Assembly (NCBI GenBank): GCA_009668975.1
Contig: SBEG01000017.1
Span: 1-64,000 of the forward strand
Direction: 5' to 3'
DNA length: 64,000 nucleotides
From: Deltaproteobacteria bacterium
GTDB lineage: Bacteria > Desulfobacterota > Desulfuromonadia > Geobacterales > Geobacteraceae
Position numbers and translations under genes: made by a program. Every line of letters starts with the position of its first letter. Within the stretch, counting starts at the first letter, position 1. Shown one piece after another: positions 9,128 through 17,654 of this stretch. The notes under the pieces are model-generated. The model was not told the origin of the DNA. It saw nothing but the letters and a program-made list of their open reading frames with translations, and searched no databases.

Positions 9128-10045
9128 CCCGGTCAGAAAGAGGTAGAAAAGAACCACCGGAATCGACAGGAGCAGGATGGTCCGGCGGGGGTTGGCGCGA
9201 AGGAGAAGAAATTCCGAACAGCGTGCCGCACAGAATAGCAGGGAAAAGAAAAACAGCGCAATGACGCCCACATGGAAGCCGGAAATACTGAGGATATGAT
9301 TGACGCCGGTGCGTGAATAGAGGTCCCTGGTAGCCTGCGGCAGCAGCCCTGATTCTCCCAGCAGCAGAGCGCGCAGCACAGCACTTTCCTCGGCCGGCAG
9401 AAGCAGCCCGATACGGTTTCCCAGATCAGCGGCGAGCCGGTCCATAAAATTTTGCAGCGGATAGGCAATCCCTGCCCTGATCAGGATCACCTCGGCCGCG
9501 GTGCGGGAAAAGGCCGTGGCGTGGACCTTCCGGAAGGCCAGGTACCGTTCGTAGTCGAATTCCCCCGGGATGCCGAAATTCCTCGGCCTGCTGATCCGGG
9601 AAATAAAGCGAACCAGATCTCCACTGGCCAAGGGAGCATGCCCTTCGCCGATATACAGCAGGATTCTGCCGCTGACCTGCTCCGCGATTTTTCCCCGAAA
9701 GATGCGGACGGCACGCAGGTAGATCCTGCCGCCGCTTTCCCGCCACTCCGGCCGGGCATCGATGATGCCTTCGATTACCAGCGGCTCTTCTCCGGCAAAG
9801 CCAACAACCGAATTGTCGGGGAAGCTCGGCTCGAGTAATGGTGCCATGGCGCCCGACCCTGCCGCGAAGAAACAGAGGGAAAGACACAGCAGGAAAAGGG
9901 CTCGACGTGCAAAGAAGACGGCACAGAGGCAGACGGCAAGAAGCAGGTAAAGGCTGGGGGCCGGCACAAAGAAGTCCCACTGGCTTGCCGCGGCGATCCC
10001 GGCAATCAGCGAAAAAAGCGGAATGGGAAGTGGTCGCTGCGACAT
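9125..10045 (-). CDS. comEC: ComEC/Rec2 N-terminal part (DUF4131 and start of competence domain), ending at an in-frame UGA
   Basis: Begins MSQRPLPIP with three hydrophobic segments, then the soluble OB-like DUF4131 region (VIEGIIDARPEWRESGG, FGIPGEFDYERYL). Next come the first helices of the Competence domain, including LRALLLGESGLLP and the highly conserved HILSISGFHVGVIAL. It stops inside the next conserved motif, after FYLFLTG, and homology resumes in the same frame at APATVRS. A protein ending here would lack most of the channel and the whole beta-lactamase-like domain. A natural end point is therefore unlikely. Confidence 0.88.
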   Translation of the reverse strand: MSQRPLPIPLFSLIAGIAAASQWDFFVPAPSLYLLLAVCLCAVFFARRALFLLCLSLCFFAAGSGAMAPLLEPSFPDNSVVGFAGEEPLVIEGIIDARPEWRESGGRIYLRAVRIFRGKIAEQVSGRILLYIGEGHAPLASGDLVRFISRISRPRNFGIPGEFDYERYLAFRKVHATAFSRTAAEVILIRAGIAYPLQNFMDRLAADLGNRIGLLLPAEESAVLRALLLGESGLLPQATRDLYSRTGVNHILSISGFHVGVIALFFFSLLFCAARCSEFLLLRANPRRTILLLSIPVVLFYLFLTG

Positions 10046-10184
10046 GGCGCAATATTAGCACCACCTAATGCTTTTCCCCAAGTCTTTTTACGGCTGGGCC
10101 GGTAATTCTGCTGAACAGGAATACTCCGTGGGGACTCGCGGAGTATACATCCTCCCGGAGAAAGGCGCAGGCCAACATACAAAA

Positions 10185-10210
10185 AAGGCCGCTTCAGGAA
10201 AAGCGGCCTT
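10185..10210 (-). terminator. Rho-independent terminator after the small acidic protein gene
   Basis: AAGGCCGCTT (10185-10194) and AAGCGGCCTT (10201-10210) form a perfect 10-bp stem with a 6-base loop. On the minus strand it is followed by six T, just past the acidic protein gene. Confidence 0.9.
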
Positions 10211-10243
10211 GTGTATCAGAGAAATCAGGAAAACAGTACCTGA

Positions 10244-10510
10244 TCAGAAATCATCATCGGGGTCATCCTCGTCATCGTCATAATCACTTTCCGAATCGGA
10301 GTAGGCACTCTCATCTCCCTCGTCTTCGGCTTCATCCTCAAGGTACTGGTCGGAGGAGAAATCCTCCTCGTTGCTGATCGCCTCGAACTTGTTGAGCAAC
10401 TCTTCATCCGTGCAGTAACGACCTTTTTTCTTCGCACATTTCTCATCCGAGCACAAGTCGAAGAGCTGAATCTCACTGCAAAGTCTTTGCGGTTTTCCTT
10501 CGTCTGACAT
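10244..10510 (-). CDS. Small highly acidic Cys-containing protein of unknown function
   Basis: 88 residues. The N-terminal half has four cysteines in a regular pattern (LCSEIQLFDLCSDEKCAKKKGRYCTDEEL). The C-terminal half is almost entirely Asp, Glu and Ser and ends DDDDEDDPDDDF. The Cys spacing (C-x8-C-x4-C-x7-C) could bind a metal, but no family is assigned with certainty. ATG at 10510 lies 16 bases from a weak GAAAG-containing leader. A strong terminator directly after the gene supports a real monocistronic unit. An overlapping frame (10225-10617) is Arg/Lys-rich and much less protein-like. Confidence 0.75.
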   Translation of the reverse strand: MSDEGKPQRLCSEIQLFDLCSDEKCAKKKGRYCTDEELLNKFEAISNEEDFSSDQYLEDEAEDEGDESAYSDSESDYDDDEDDPDDDF

Positions 10511-10633
10511 GATTGTTTCTTTCGACCTTTCTTTCCCTGACGAAAGCTTGTTCGTCCGGGATTCCTTATAAAATTGTTACCTGCATAATGCCAGGGAAAG
10601 CGGAGTTTTCGAGGCACTCTCTCCGATACATTT

Positions 10634-10759
10634 ATTCCAATTCCAGATCAAGGCCCTCTCTGCGTTGGCTCGTCTTCGGCTGCTCAACGTACTCTTCAGT
10701 ACGCCTCACAGCCTCAATCCTCGCCGCCTTGAGATCATCCTTGATCTGGAATCGGAATT
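10634..10759. repeat. 126-bp inverted-repeat element, copy A
   Basis: Ends are inverted repeats: ATTCCAATTCCAGATCAAGG at the left and CCTTGATCTGGAATCGGAAT at the right. An inner hairpin GTACT-(CTTC)-AGTAC is visible. A copy of roughly 90 percent identity lies at 44901-45022. The right end supplies the last bases of the fbp stop codon region. No open frame in it looks like a protein. It resembles a MITE or REP-type element. Confidence 0.8.
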
Positions 10760-11699
10760 ATTCCTCGTTCAGAAATTCCAGAGCCTTCTCTACATCATCT
10801 TTACAGCCGATGAAAACCGGCTCCAATTGTCCAATTTCATCCGGCATGATATCGAGAATCGGTATGCTGCCGTTACTTGCCGAGCCACCGGCCTGTTCGA
10901 TCAGATAGGCCATCGGATTAAGCTCGAACAACAGGCGGAGTTTTCCTTTTGGAGACCCGTTCAGGGCCGGGTACATGAAGATCCCTTTCCCTTTCAGGAG
11001 TATCTGGTTGATATCCGGGACAAACCCGCCCGAATAACGGAGCTTTGCGCCTTTTGCCTCCAGATAGCGGACAAATTTCTCGACCCCCTCGCAGTACTTG
11101 TTCCGCAGCCCGCCCGGCGAATAGATGTTGCCCGCCGGCTGCATGGTGATGTTCTCCCGGGTCAGGGTGTACTCCATGAGATGATTCATGGTGAACTCGT
11201 GAACGCCCTTGCCGACGGAATAGACCAGGGAAACCCGCGGTCCGTAGAGAATATACAGCGCGGCCACCTGCGAACGGCCGGGCTTCAGCAGGGTACACCC
11301 GGAATGGATGGATACGATCGTGCCCACGGCCAGGTTCACATCCACCAGTGACGAACCGTCAAGCGGATCGTAGCCAACCGAGTAGAGGCCGTCGGCCTCC
11401 GGCTTCACGTTGAGCACTTCATCCATTTCCTCGGACAGGATGGAACATACCACTCCCGAATGGATCAGGCGCTTCTTGATAATACGGTCGGAGAGCACAT
11501 CAAGGGCGAGCTGTTCTTCTCCGTAGAGGTTCGAGGTTCCGGCCACGCCAAGGTCACCGGTTCTGACAGCGTTGATCACATATTTTCCTGCCTCGGCGAT
11601 TTCGCAGATGAGGTGGACGAGATTATCACAAATATTCTGCTCCCGCAGATGACGACGCAGGTCTATCTGAAATTTCGTCGTACCGGGTTCGTGCGGCAT
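10758..11699 (-). CDS. fbp: Class I fructose-1,6-bisphosphatase
   Basis: Dephosphorylates fructose-1,6-bisphosphate in gluconeogenesis. The metal site is seen in GYDPLDGSSLVDVN and ILSEEMDEV, and substrate-binding elements in YSVGKGVHEFTMNHL and LRYSGGFVPDINQILL. Length 313 is slightly short but usual for the family. ATG at 11699 follows GGAGG at 7-nt spacing, so I prefer it to the frame extending to 11744. The stop lies exactly at the edge of the 126-bp repeat, and the protein ends FLNEE. Confidence 0.96.
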   Translation of the reverse strand: MPHEPGTTKFQIDLRRHLREQNICDNLVHLICEIAEAGKYVINAVRTGDLGVAGTSNLYGEEQLALDVLSDRIIKKRLIHSGVVCSILSEEMDEVLNVKPEADGLYSVGYDPLDGSSLVDVNLAVGTIVSIHSGCTLLKPGRSQVAALYILYGPRVSLVYSVGKGVHEFTMNHLMEYTLTRENITMQPAGNIYSPGGLRNKYCEGVEKFVRYLEAKGAKLRYSGGFVPDINQILLKGKGIFMYPALNGSPKGKLRLLFELNPMAYLIEQAGGSASNGSIPILDIMPDEIGQLEPVFIGCKDDVEKALEFLNEE

Positions 11700-11799
11700 T
11701 GTATATCCTCCAAAAATAGCGGGCGGCCAGGGCCCTGAATCCATTACAGATTAATCCAAACACCCCGGCAACGCAAGGGAAAAGTACCGCCGGGAGGGT

Positions 11800-13344
11800 C
11801 TACCGGTAGGGACTATCACCCTCGAAATCCACGGTTGACAGGGGTGCCCGGTTTTTCACCGCAAAGACCTCGATGGCCGACTTCTCTTCCAGGGGACAGA
11901 CATTTTCGCAGATCCCGCAACCATTGCAGAGCTCTTCAACCACATAGGGCTTGCGCAGGGTGAAGGGCTGCCCCGATCCATCGACCGACGGAACCGCCTC
12001 GGCCCGGATCGCCTTCCGCGGAATCGGACAATGCTCTTCGCAGACGATGCAGTTGATCCCTTTTGCCAGAGGCAGGCAGTGGTTTCTGTCCAGCACCGCC
12101 TTGCCGATCACCTCCCGCCTTTTCTCCTCCGGCGGAAGATCGGGGATCGCTCCGGTCGGACAGACCTGCCCGCAGAGGGTGCAGTTATATTCGCAGTAGC
12201 CGAGCCGGGGGATCAGAACAGGAGTATAGAGGCCTTCGAAGCCGGCCTGGAAGACCGCGGGATAGAGGGCACTGCGCAGACAGACCTTCATGCACTCACC
12301 GCAGCGCACGCATTTTTTCAGGAAAGTGTCCTCGTCCCGCACACCGGGAGGGCGCAGGACCGCGGCCGATGCCCCGGGAGAGCGGAAGCGGAACAGGCGG
12401 GCCAGGAAGAAACCGGACACCAGGCCGCCAAGCAGGACCCGCCGCTCCGGGAGGTACGGCCGATTGCCGGCAAAGCCGCCCAAGAGGAATGAAACCCGGC
12501 TGAAACGGCAGCGCACCCGGCAGGACATGCAGCGCAGGCACTCTTCCTGCTGCAGCAGCTCCTGATCAAAGCTGGTGGGGCAGTGGCTGCGGCACTCTCC
12601 GCAGTCCGGGCAAAGAGTCTCAGGACTACGTGAAAAAGGTGAAAAGCGGGCCAGGAGTCCAAGCAGCGTCCCCAGGGGGCAGAGACGCCGGCACCAGAGG
12701 CGCGTTTCATATCTTTCGAGAAAGACAATGCCGAGAAACAGGCCGAAGGACAAAAAGGCCAAGGGATAGAAGGTTTCCCGAAACGGCAGCAGGTGGTCAC
12801 GCAGAAAGGCGTAACCGGGAGCAAGCACGTCCCGCCCTTCCCCGAGAACCCGGTAAAGACCAACCCACCCTTGGCGCACGGTATCGCCGAACAACGGATA
12901 GACGGAAAAGGTCAGCGCCCGGACCAGGATGGCAATCGGATCCAGGAGTCCGGCAAGATTCATGTTGAAGAGAGCGGCAAAGAGCAGCGGAAAGAGCAGC
13001 CAGTATTTGAACCTGCCCTGGAGAAATTTCAGCGGAGCGGTCTTCCTGATTTTTCCGGTCACCAGATCCAGTATCGTGCCGAGCGGACAGATCCAGCCGC
13101 AGAAAAAACGGCCCAGAAATACTGTAGCCACTGCCATGAGCAGGGCCGGAAGAAGCAGAACGAGGTAGGATTTTTCGGCCAAAAAATAACTGAGCCCGAC
13201 CAGGGGGTCGGCACGGAAGAAACTATTCACCGCAAGGGAAATCCGGTCGCTGCCCCGATACTCCGTCTGCACGAACAGGACCAGGAACAGCAGCAGAAAG
13301 AGCAATTGAGAGATGCGCGCTGAGGGAACCTTGCTCCGCTTCAT
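11800..13344 (-). CDS. Membrane polyferredoxin (NapH/RdxA-like 4Fe-4S protein)
   Basis: 514 residues. The N-terminal half has about five membrane helices and two NapH-type motifs (FFCGWICPLG, LWCRRLCPLG). Between and after them are several ferredoxin-like clusters: CPDCGECRSHCP, CLRCMSCRVRC, CVRCGECMKVC, CTLCGQVCP, CIVCEEHCP and CNGCGICENVCP. This implies electron transfer between a quinone pool or cytoplasmic donors and an unknown acceptor. GAGGA precedes ATG 13344. It begins 4 bases after the DUF362 stop, so the two are one operon. The pair is known in anaerobes but its substrate is not established. Confidence 0.88.
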   Translation of the reverse strand: MKRSKVPSARISQLLFLLLFLVLFVQTEYRGSDRISLAVNSFFRADPLVGLSYFLAEKSYLVLLLPALLMAVATVFLGRFFCGWICPLGTILDLVTGKIRKTAPLKFLQGRFKYWLLFPLLFAALFNMNLAGLLDPIAILVRALTFSVYPLFGDTVRQGWVGLYRVLGEGRDVLAPGYAFLRDHLLPFRETFYPLAFLSFGLFLGIVFLERYETRLWCRRLCPLGTLLGLLARFSPFSRSPETLCPDCGECRSHCPTSFDQELLQQEECLRCMSCRVRCRFSRVSFLLGGFAGNRPYLPERRVLLGGLVSGFFLARLFRFRSPGASAAVLRPPGVRDEDTFLKKCVRCGECMKVCLRSALYPAVFQAGFEGLYTPVLIPRLGYCEYNCTLCGQVCPTGAIPDLPPEEKRREVIGKAVLDRNHCLPLAKGINCIVCEEHCPIPRKAIRAEAVPSVDGSGQPFTLRKPYVVEELCNGCGICENVCPLEEKSAIEVFAVKNRAPLSTVDFEGDSPYR

Positions 13345-13348
13345 TTCC

Positions 13349-14230
13349 TCAAACCCTGAGGATGCGAATTCCGGACATGTTCATCTCGCCCAGACCCCGC
13401 CGGTAGGCAGCCACGGTTGTTGTAATGGCCTCCGGCCGGAGGCCGAAAAGGGTCGTTGCAACGGCATCCGCGGCCACGATATCGCTGGAAGCGAGCACCT
13501 TGTTGAGCACCTTGACGTCGCGAGGGTCGCCCCCCTGAGGACCGTTGGCAGTCAGGATCCGGGTGGCATCGATCACCGTCAGGCGGCTCTTGACCACGGC
13601 GTTGATGTCCGCCAGAGCCGAATCGATGTGCCGGTGGATACTGCCCCGGTTCCCGCCCATGACACCCATGACGTTCTTCAAGCCAAGGGTCAGCCCGGTA
13701 AGACCATGGTGTTTTGCCACCGGAACATTGATGAAAACGTCAGCCGACAGGGCTTCATCGTACAATTCCCAATCGCGCAGCGTCCGGCCGTTGAGCCGCA
13801 CCGGCCGGAAGCGCTCATTTTCGATCTGCTTCAGCTCGACATTCTTCAGCCCCCGCAGTGCGGCAGCGATGCCGCTGGTGACATAGCAGCGCCGGGGATC
13901 GTTGCAGGAGCGGTCAAACACCTTGACCTTCCTGGCTCCGGCCCGCAGAGCTTCCGAGACCACCGCGCGCACCACCAGCGGATGGGTATTTGCCGCCTGC
14001 TCCGGACTGCGGTCCCAGCCGATATTCGGCTTGACCACAACCACATTACCCGGTCTGACGAAACGCCGCATCCCGCCAAGGGCGTTTATGGCCTTGACCG
14101 TTGCCTGGGTATAATCGCGGTCATCGGCAATCGCGACCAAAGACTTTTCAGCCGCAAATGCTTCGCGGAGAAGGAGCTTGGAAATCAGCGGAGAAAGCCC
14201 GAGCAACATGAGAAATCGTCTTCTGTCCAT
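13349..14230 (-). CDS. DUF362 domain protein with Tat-type leader
   Basis: Starts MDRRRFLMLLG, a twin-arginine leader with a hydrophobic stretch and an AFA cleavage-like site near residue 26, so export as a folded protein is likely. The mature part is a DUF362 domain: VVVVKPNIGWD, THPLVVRAVVSEA, VPVAKHHGLTGLTLGLKNVMG and the NRGSIHRHID segment. The family is often annotated as iron-sulfur cluster-related but biochemically unproven. This copy has no ferredoxin module of its own; the neighbouring polyferredoxin may supply it. AGGAGG lies 7 nt before ATG 14230. Start of the two-gene operon. Confidence 0.88.
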   Translation of the reverse strand: MDRRRFLMLLGLSPLISKLLLREAFAAEKSLVAIADDRDYTQATVKAINALGGMRRFVRPGNVVVVKPNIGWDRSPEQAANTHPLVVRAVVSEALRAGARKVKVFDRSCNDPRRCYVTSGIAAALRGLKNVELKQIENERFRPVRLNGRTLRDWELYDEALSADVFINVPVAKHHGLTGLTLGLKNVMGVMGGNRGSIHRHIDSALADINAVVKSRLTVIDATRILTANGPQGGDPRDVKVLNKVLASSDIVAADAVATTLFGLRPEAITTTVAAYRRGLGEMNMSGIRILRV

Positions 14231-14319
14231 TGTCTCACCTCCTGGAGCACAGCAACTGGTTTCCATCCGGAAACTAACTGGTCTCCTGCTCTCTCAATCA
14301 GAAAACCGCCAAGAAAACA

Positions 14320-14886
14320 TTACCCGCGCACCACCAGGGTCCCGGCGACTAAATCATGCAGCGCCTGTTTCCTCCGGGTAAAACCGGCCATGAGATAGCC
14401 GAAACCAAGTGTAAAAGTCGAGAGGATCTTCGCCCAGTAGCGCGCATTTGCCCGGAGAAGAGAGATCCTGCGACCCTGCTCGTCGCTGACCTTGATGCCG
14501 ATGAGGGCTTTACCGATTGTCGCCTGCGAGGCAGAACTCTCCAGCAGGGTACAATAGAGCCATCTCAGCAAAAAACCGAAAACGGCGCTGGTCAGAGAAA
14601 CTGTCCGCAGCTCTTCACCGTTCCAATCTATTCCGGACAGAAGAATATAGAAGAGACAGAGGAACAGATTGACCAGGCCCAGAAGGAGCCTGTCGATCAG
14701 GCAAGCCACAACCCTTCGCCAGAAGCCGGCGTAGAGGACGGCAGAAGACGTACCGGCCGGCAAGTGAGGAGCAGGAAGCGGCCGGCCTTGACCAGCCGGC
14801 TTCGCTGACCCGGTCGATTCAAGGCCGCAGCCGGGACAGAATCGATACCCTTCCGGAAAAAGCTTTCCGCAGCGGTGACATATCAT
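14320..14886 (-). CDS. Zinc-ribbon RDD family membrane protein
   Basis: 188 residues. N-terminal zinc ribbon (CHRCGKLFPEGYRFCPGCG, residues 3-21), a Pro/Gly linker, then an RDD domain with three membrane segments and its Arg and Asp signature residues (FWRRVVACLIDRLLLG, IGKALIGIKVSDEQGRRIS, RRKQALHDLVAGTLVV). RDD proteins are small membrane proteins of largely unknown role; transport or membrane organisation has been proposed. ATG at 14886 starts directly at the zinc ribbon and has GAGG upstream. Probably a single gene. Confidence 0.88.
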   Translation of the reverse strand: MICHRCGKLFPEGYRFCPGCGLESTGSAKPAGQGRPLPAPHLPAGTSSAVLYAGFWRRVVACLIDRLLLGLVNLFLCLFYILLSGIDWNGEELRTVSLTSAVFGFLLRWLYCTLLESSASQATIGKALIGIKVSDEQGRRISLLRANARYWAKILSTFTLGFGYLMAGFTRRKQALHDLVAGTLVVRG

Positions 14887-15021
14887 TCCGGACCCTCGAC
14901 AGTGAGACATTTGCAGAAAAAATATGGAAACAGAGTACGCGTGTGTAAGAATACCAGTCTGAAGCGGAAACGTCCATTGGCCGGGCCGGAAAATCGATTT
15001 AGCCCCCTGCTGACAGCCGGC

Positions 15022-17436
15022 CTACTGATCAAGAACGGTACGCACTTTTTCCAGAAAATCGAGCGGCTTGACCGGTTTGGTAACGAATGACACATCATCC
15101 ATTACGACGCCCTTTTCCATAATGATGTCAGCAGCATATCCGCTCATAAAAATTACTTTCACCGCGGGTCGTATCGCACTGATCTCTTCATAGGCCTGCC
15201 GGCCATTCAACTTCGGCATCACAACATCCATCACCACCAGCTGAATTTCATCCTGGTAGGCTCTAAACTTCGTCAAAGCATCGCTGCCATCCAGAGCTTC
15301 AATTACCCGGTAGCCGAATGTCTCCAGGATGGCTTTATTGAGTGCCCTCACCGCGGGGTTGTCTTCAACCACCAGGATTGTCTCCCCGCCATGCAAGTCT
15401 CTCGTCCGCGGATGGCAGGTGTGCTCTGTTCCGGCAGCTGCCCTTACCAGAGGAAAGAATACCTTGAAAGTAGTCCCTTTCCCCAGTTCGCTGTCAACGG
15501 TGATAAAACCGTTGTGCTGTTTCACAATTCCGTAGACGATGGAAAGTCCGAGCCCGGTCCCTTTCCCGACCTCCTTCGTGGTATAGAACGGCTCGAAGAG
15601 CTTTTCCTTGGCCGCACTGTCCATACCGGTTCCGCTATCTCTCACGCTAAGCACGGCATAGGGAACCTCCGGCACGGCTCCGGCCGCCTTGAGAAGTTCT
15701 GCGGGAAGCTCCTCCTTGCCGGTTTCGATGACAAGGCTCCCTCCGGACGGCATCGCGTCCTTGGCATTGGCCACCAGGTTGATGAGGACCTGATCGACCT
15801 GTCCCGGATCGACCACTACGTTTACTTCCGCTTCGCTCAAGTGGATCAGCAGGTCGATGTCCTCGGTAATGAGTCTCCCCAAAATTTTCTGCACATCGCG
15901 TACAATCCGGTTCATGTCGATCGGGTGGGGATCAAGGACCTGCTTTCTGCTGAAGGCGAGCAGACTGGAAACCAACTGGCTGGCACGATCACTGGCCGCA
16001 AGAATCTGCTCCAGGTGCGGCCGGGCGGGATCATTCTTACCCATGCTCATCTCGATCAGCGAGGCAAAACCGATGATGGCGCAGAGAATATTATTGAAAT
16101 CATGGGCGACTCCCCCGGCAAGCTGTCCGACCGCCTCCATTTTCTGGGCCTGACGGAGTTGCGACTCCAATTCGGCCTTTTCGCTGGCAGCCCGCTTGAT
16201 TTCAGTGATGTCCGTCAACATGGACTGTTTCGACACCGTCCCGTCCGGATTAAAAACCGGGGTACTGATCACATAGTACCAACTCCCATCCTTAGGATTA
16301 TAAACCTCACAACGAACTGTCTCACCCGCGATCACTTTCTCATTATCACACCATTCGCAAATGCCGCCAAATTCATGCAGGGCCTCATGACAGATTTCCC
16401 CGGTGGCGTCTCGTCCCAGGCGCTCGATCAGTTTCTTGTTCAAAAATTCAATGGTTCTTGTTGCGGAAACAATGTAAATCAGCCCGTCAAAGCCTTCGAC
16501 GACTGCCTGGTAGCGACTGTGGCTTTCCTTTCCCTTGTTTTGCACCAGCAGCAATTTCCTCGCGAAAAACATGCTGACGCCGACGATCAGGAGCGCTATA
16601 CCGGCAAACCAGACAACAAAATAGCGAATAGTCCGAATACCCTGCTGGTAGGTGGTCCGCGGAGTCTCGACCCTCACAACCAGGGCCGGGTTTCCATACA
16701 GATCGTGCAGAAGGGATAGTCCGGAAAGGTAGTTGTTGTCCGCTCCCCGGACTACCTGGATTTTTTCTTTTTCGAAGGAAGTTAGCGGAAGGGGGAGATC
16801 TGGTTCAGTCGCGGCATGGATGCGCAGCTGAAGCTTGGTGATAAGCGAAAACCTTTCAATCGCGGCTGTGTTCAGAAATCGCCCCATGACAAGTGTACCG
16901 GCCGCCGGTCCGCGAAATTCGCTGGTGAGAATCGGGACTGCGGAAACCAGGAGGCTGCCCTCGGGCAGTGTGAGAATGCCTTCGCAGGTGTTGTGCGGTG
17001 TCAATTTTTTCAACAGGGGACTGCCCGGGGTCAGCAGGGTCCGAAGACTTTTCGGAAATGGAACCTCCAGCTTTTTTTGCAGATCGAAATTACGGGCATA
17101 GACCCATTTCCCCTCTCTATCCAGATAGAGAATCAGATTCATCCCCAGATGTTCAAAATTCGGATCGTCCAGATTCTTTTGGATGAACGCTCTGTTGCCG
17201 TCCTGCACGAACCGGTAGCTGTCATCCCAGCCGGCGTAATCCTTTGCCAGGGTGTGAATGCTCTCCAACTCCGCTTTCAAGGCATTGACAACCCTCTCGA
17301 CATTCGCATGAGCCTCATTTTCCTCAAGGTTTTCATAGCTCCGCAAGAGGATTATCCGGGCGCCAAACAGCAGAATGAGTAACAGGGAAACAAGGGCCAG
17401 ACCGATAAGTAGCGGAATTCTACTGCGGGGCGGCAT
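15022..17436 (-). CDS. CHASE4-PAS hybrid histidine kinase with C-terminal receiver
   Basis: 804 residues: a membrane helix (about 7-28), a periplasmic CHASE4-type sensor (AGWDDSYRFVQDGN, residues about 50-235), a second helix, a PAS domain, HisKA (GQLAGGVAHDFNNILCAI), HATPase (LINLVANAKDAMPSGG, DSGTGMD, GKGTGLGLSIVYGIV) and a receiver domain with Asp in VVMDVVMPKLNG. The PAS core carries Cys at ICHEA and in GICEWCDNE, a pattern that could bind metal or respond to redox state. ATG at 17436 has GGAG 7 nt upstream; the upstream ATG at 17520 lacks spacing from its AGGA. No cognate output regulator is adjacent. Confidence 0.92.
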   Translation of the reverse strand: MPPRSRIPLLIGLALVSLLLILLFGARIILLRSYENLEENEAHANVERVVNALKAELESIHTLAKDYAGWDDSYRFVQDGNRAFIQKNLDDPNFEHLGMNLILYLDREGKWVYARNFDLQKKLEVPFPKSLRTLLTPGSPLLKKLTPHNTCEGILTLPEGSLLVSAVPILTSEFRGPAAGTLVMGRFLNTAAIERFSLITKLQLRIHAATEPDLPLPLTSFEKEKIQVVRGADNNYLSGLSLLHDLYGNPALVVRVETPRTTYQQGIRTIRYFVVWFAGIALLIVGVSMFFARKLLLVQNKGKESHSRYQAVVEGFDGLIYIVSATRTIEFLNKKLIERLGRDATGEICHEALHEFGGICEWCDNEKVIAGETVRCEVYNPKDGSWYYVISTPVFNPDGTVSKQSMLTDITEIKRAASEKAELESQLRQAQKMEAVGQLAGGVAHDFNNILCAIIGFASLIEMSMGKNDPARPHLEQILAASDRASQLVSSLLAFSRKQVLDPHPIDMNRIVRDVQKILGRLITEDIDLLIHLSEAEVNVVVDPGQVDQVLINLVANAKDAMPSGGSLVIETGKEELPAELLKAAGAVPEVPYAVLSVRDSGTGMDSAAKEKLFEPFYTTKEVGKGTGLGLSIVYGIVKQHNGFITVDSELGKGTTFKVFFPLVRAAAGTEHTCHPRTRDLHGGETILVVEDNPAVRALNKAILETFGYRVIEALDGSDALTKFRAYQDEIQLVVMDVVMPKLNGRQAYEEISAIRPAVKVIFMSGYAADIIMEKGVVMDDVSFVTKPVKPLDFLEKVRTVLDQ

Positions 17437-17614
17437 AAGAGATCTCCGTGCAGGCGGCTGCTTTTCGTCGAGAGCCTGCAGGCAGCGTAGAAGTCGATTT
17501 CGTGGAAAACGGTCTTTCATTCCTGAAGTACATGATCGATCGTTTCAAGTGTCCCCGCCGTAAAGACCTGAAAATAACAGTCGCTTTTAACAACAATGTA
17601 ACGACTGCTCAATA

Positions 17615-17653
17615 GTTACCATCATTGTATGGCTATTTATTCATTTGACAAGT
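17615..17653. repeat. 39-bp direct repeat flanking the sulP unit, left copy
   Basis: GTTACCATCATTGTATGGCT followed by ATTTATTCATTTGACAAGT matches 19734-19772 at 36 of 39 positions in the same orientation. The pair brackets the SulP gene and its leader ORF. The repeat ends one base before the sulP stop codon. Confidence 0.75.
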
Positions 17654-17654
17654 T

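Noticed and set aside
10225..10617. 130-codon frame overlapping the small acidic protein
   Set aside because: Arg/Lys/Thr-rich out-of-frame reading; the acidic frame has better start, composition and terminator position.
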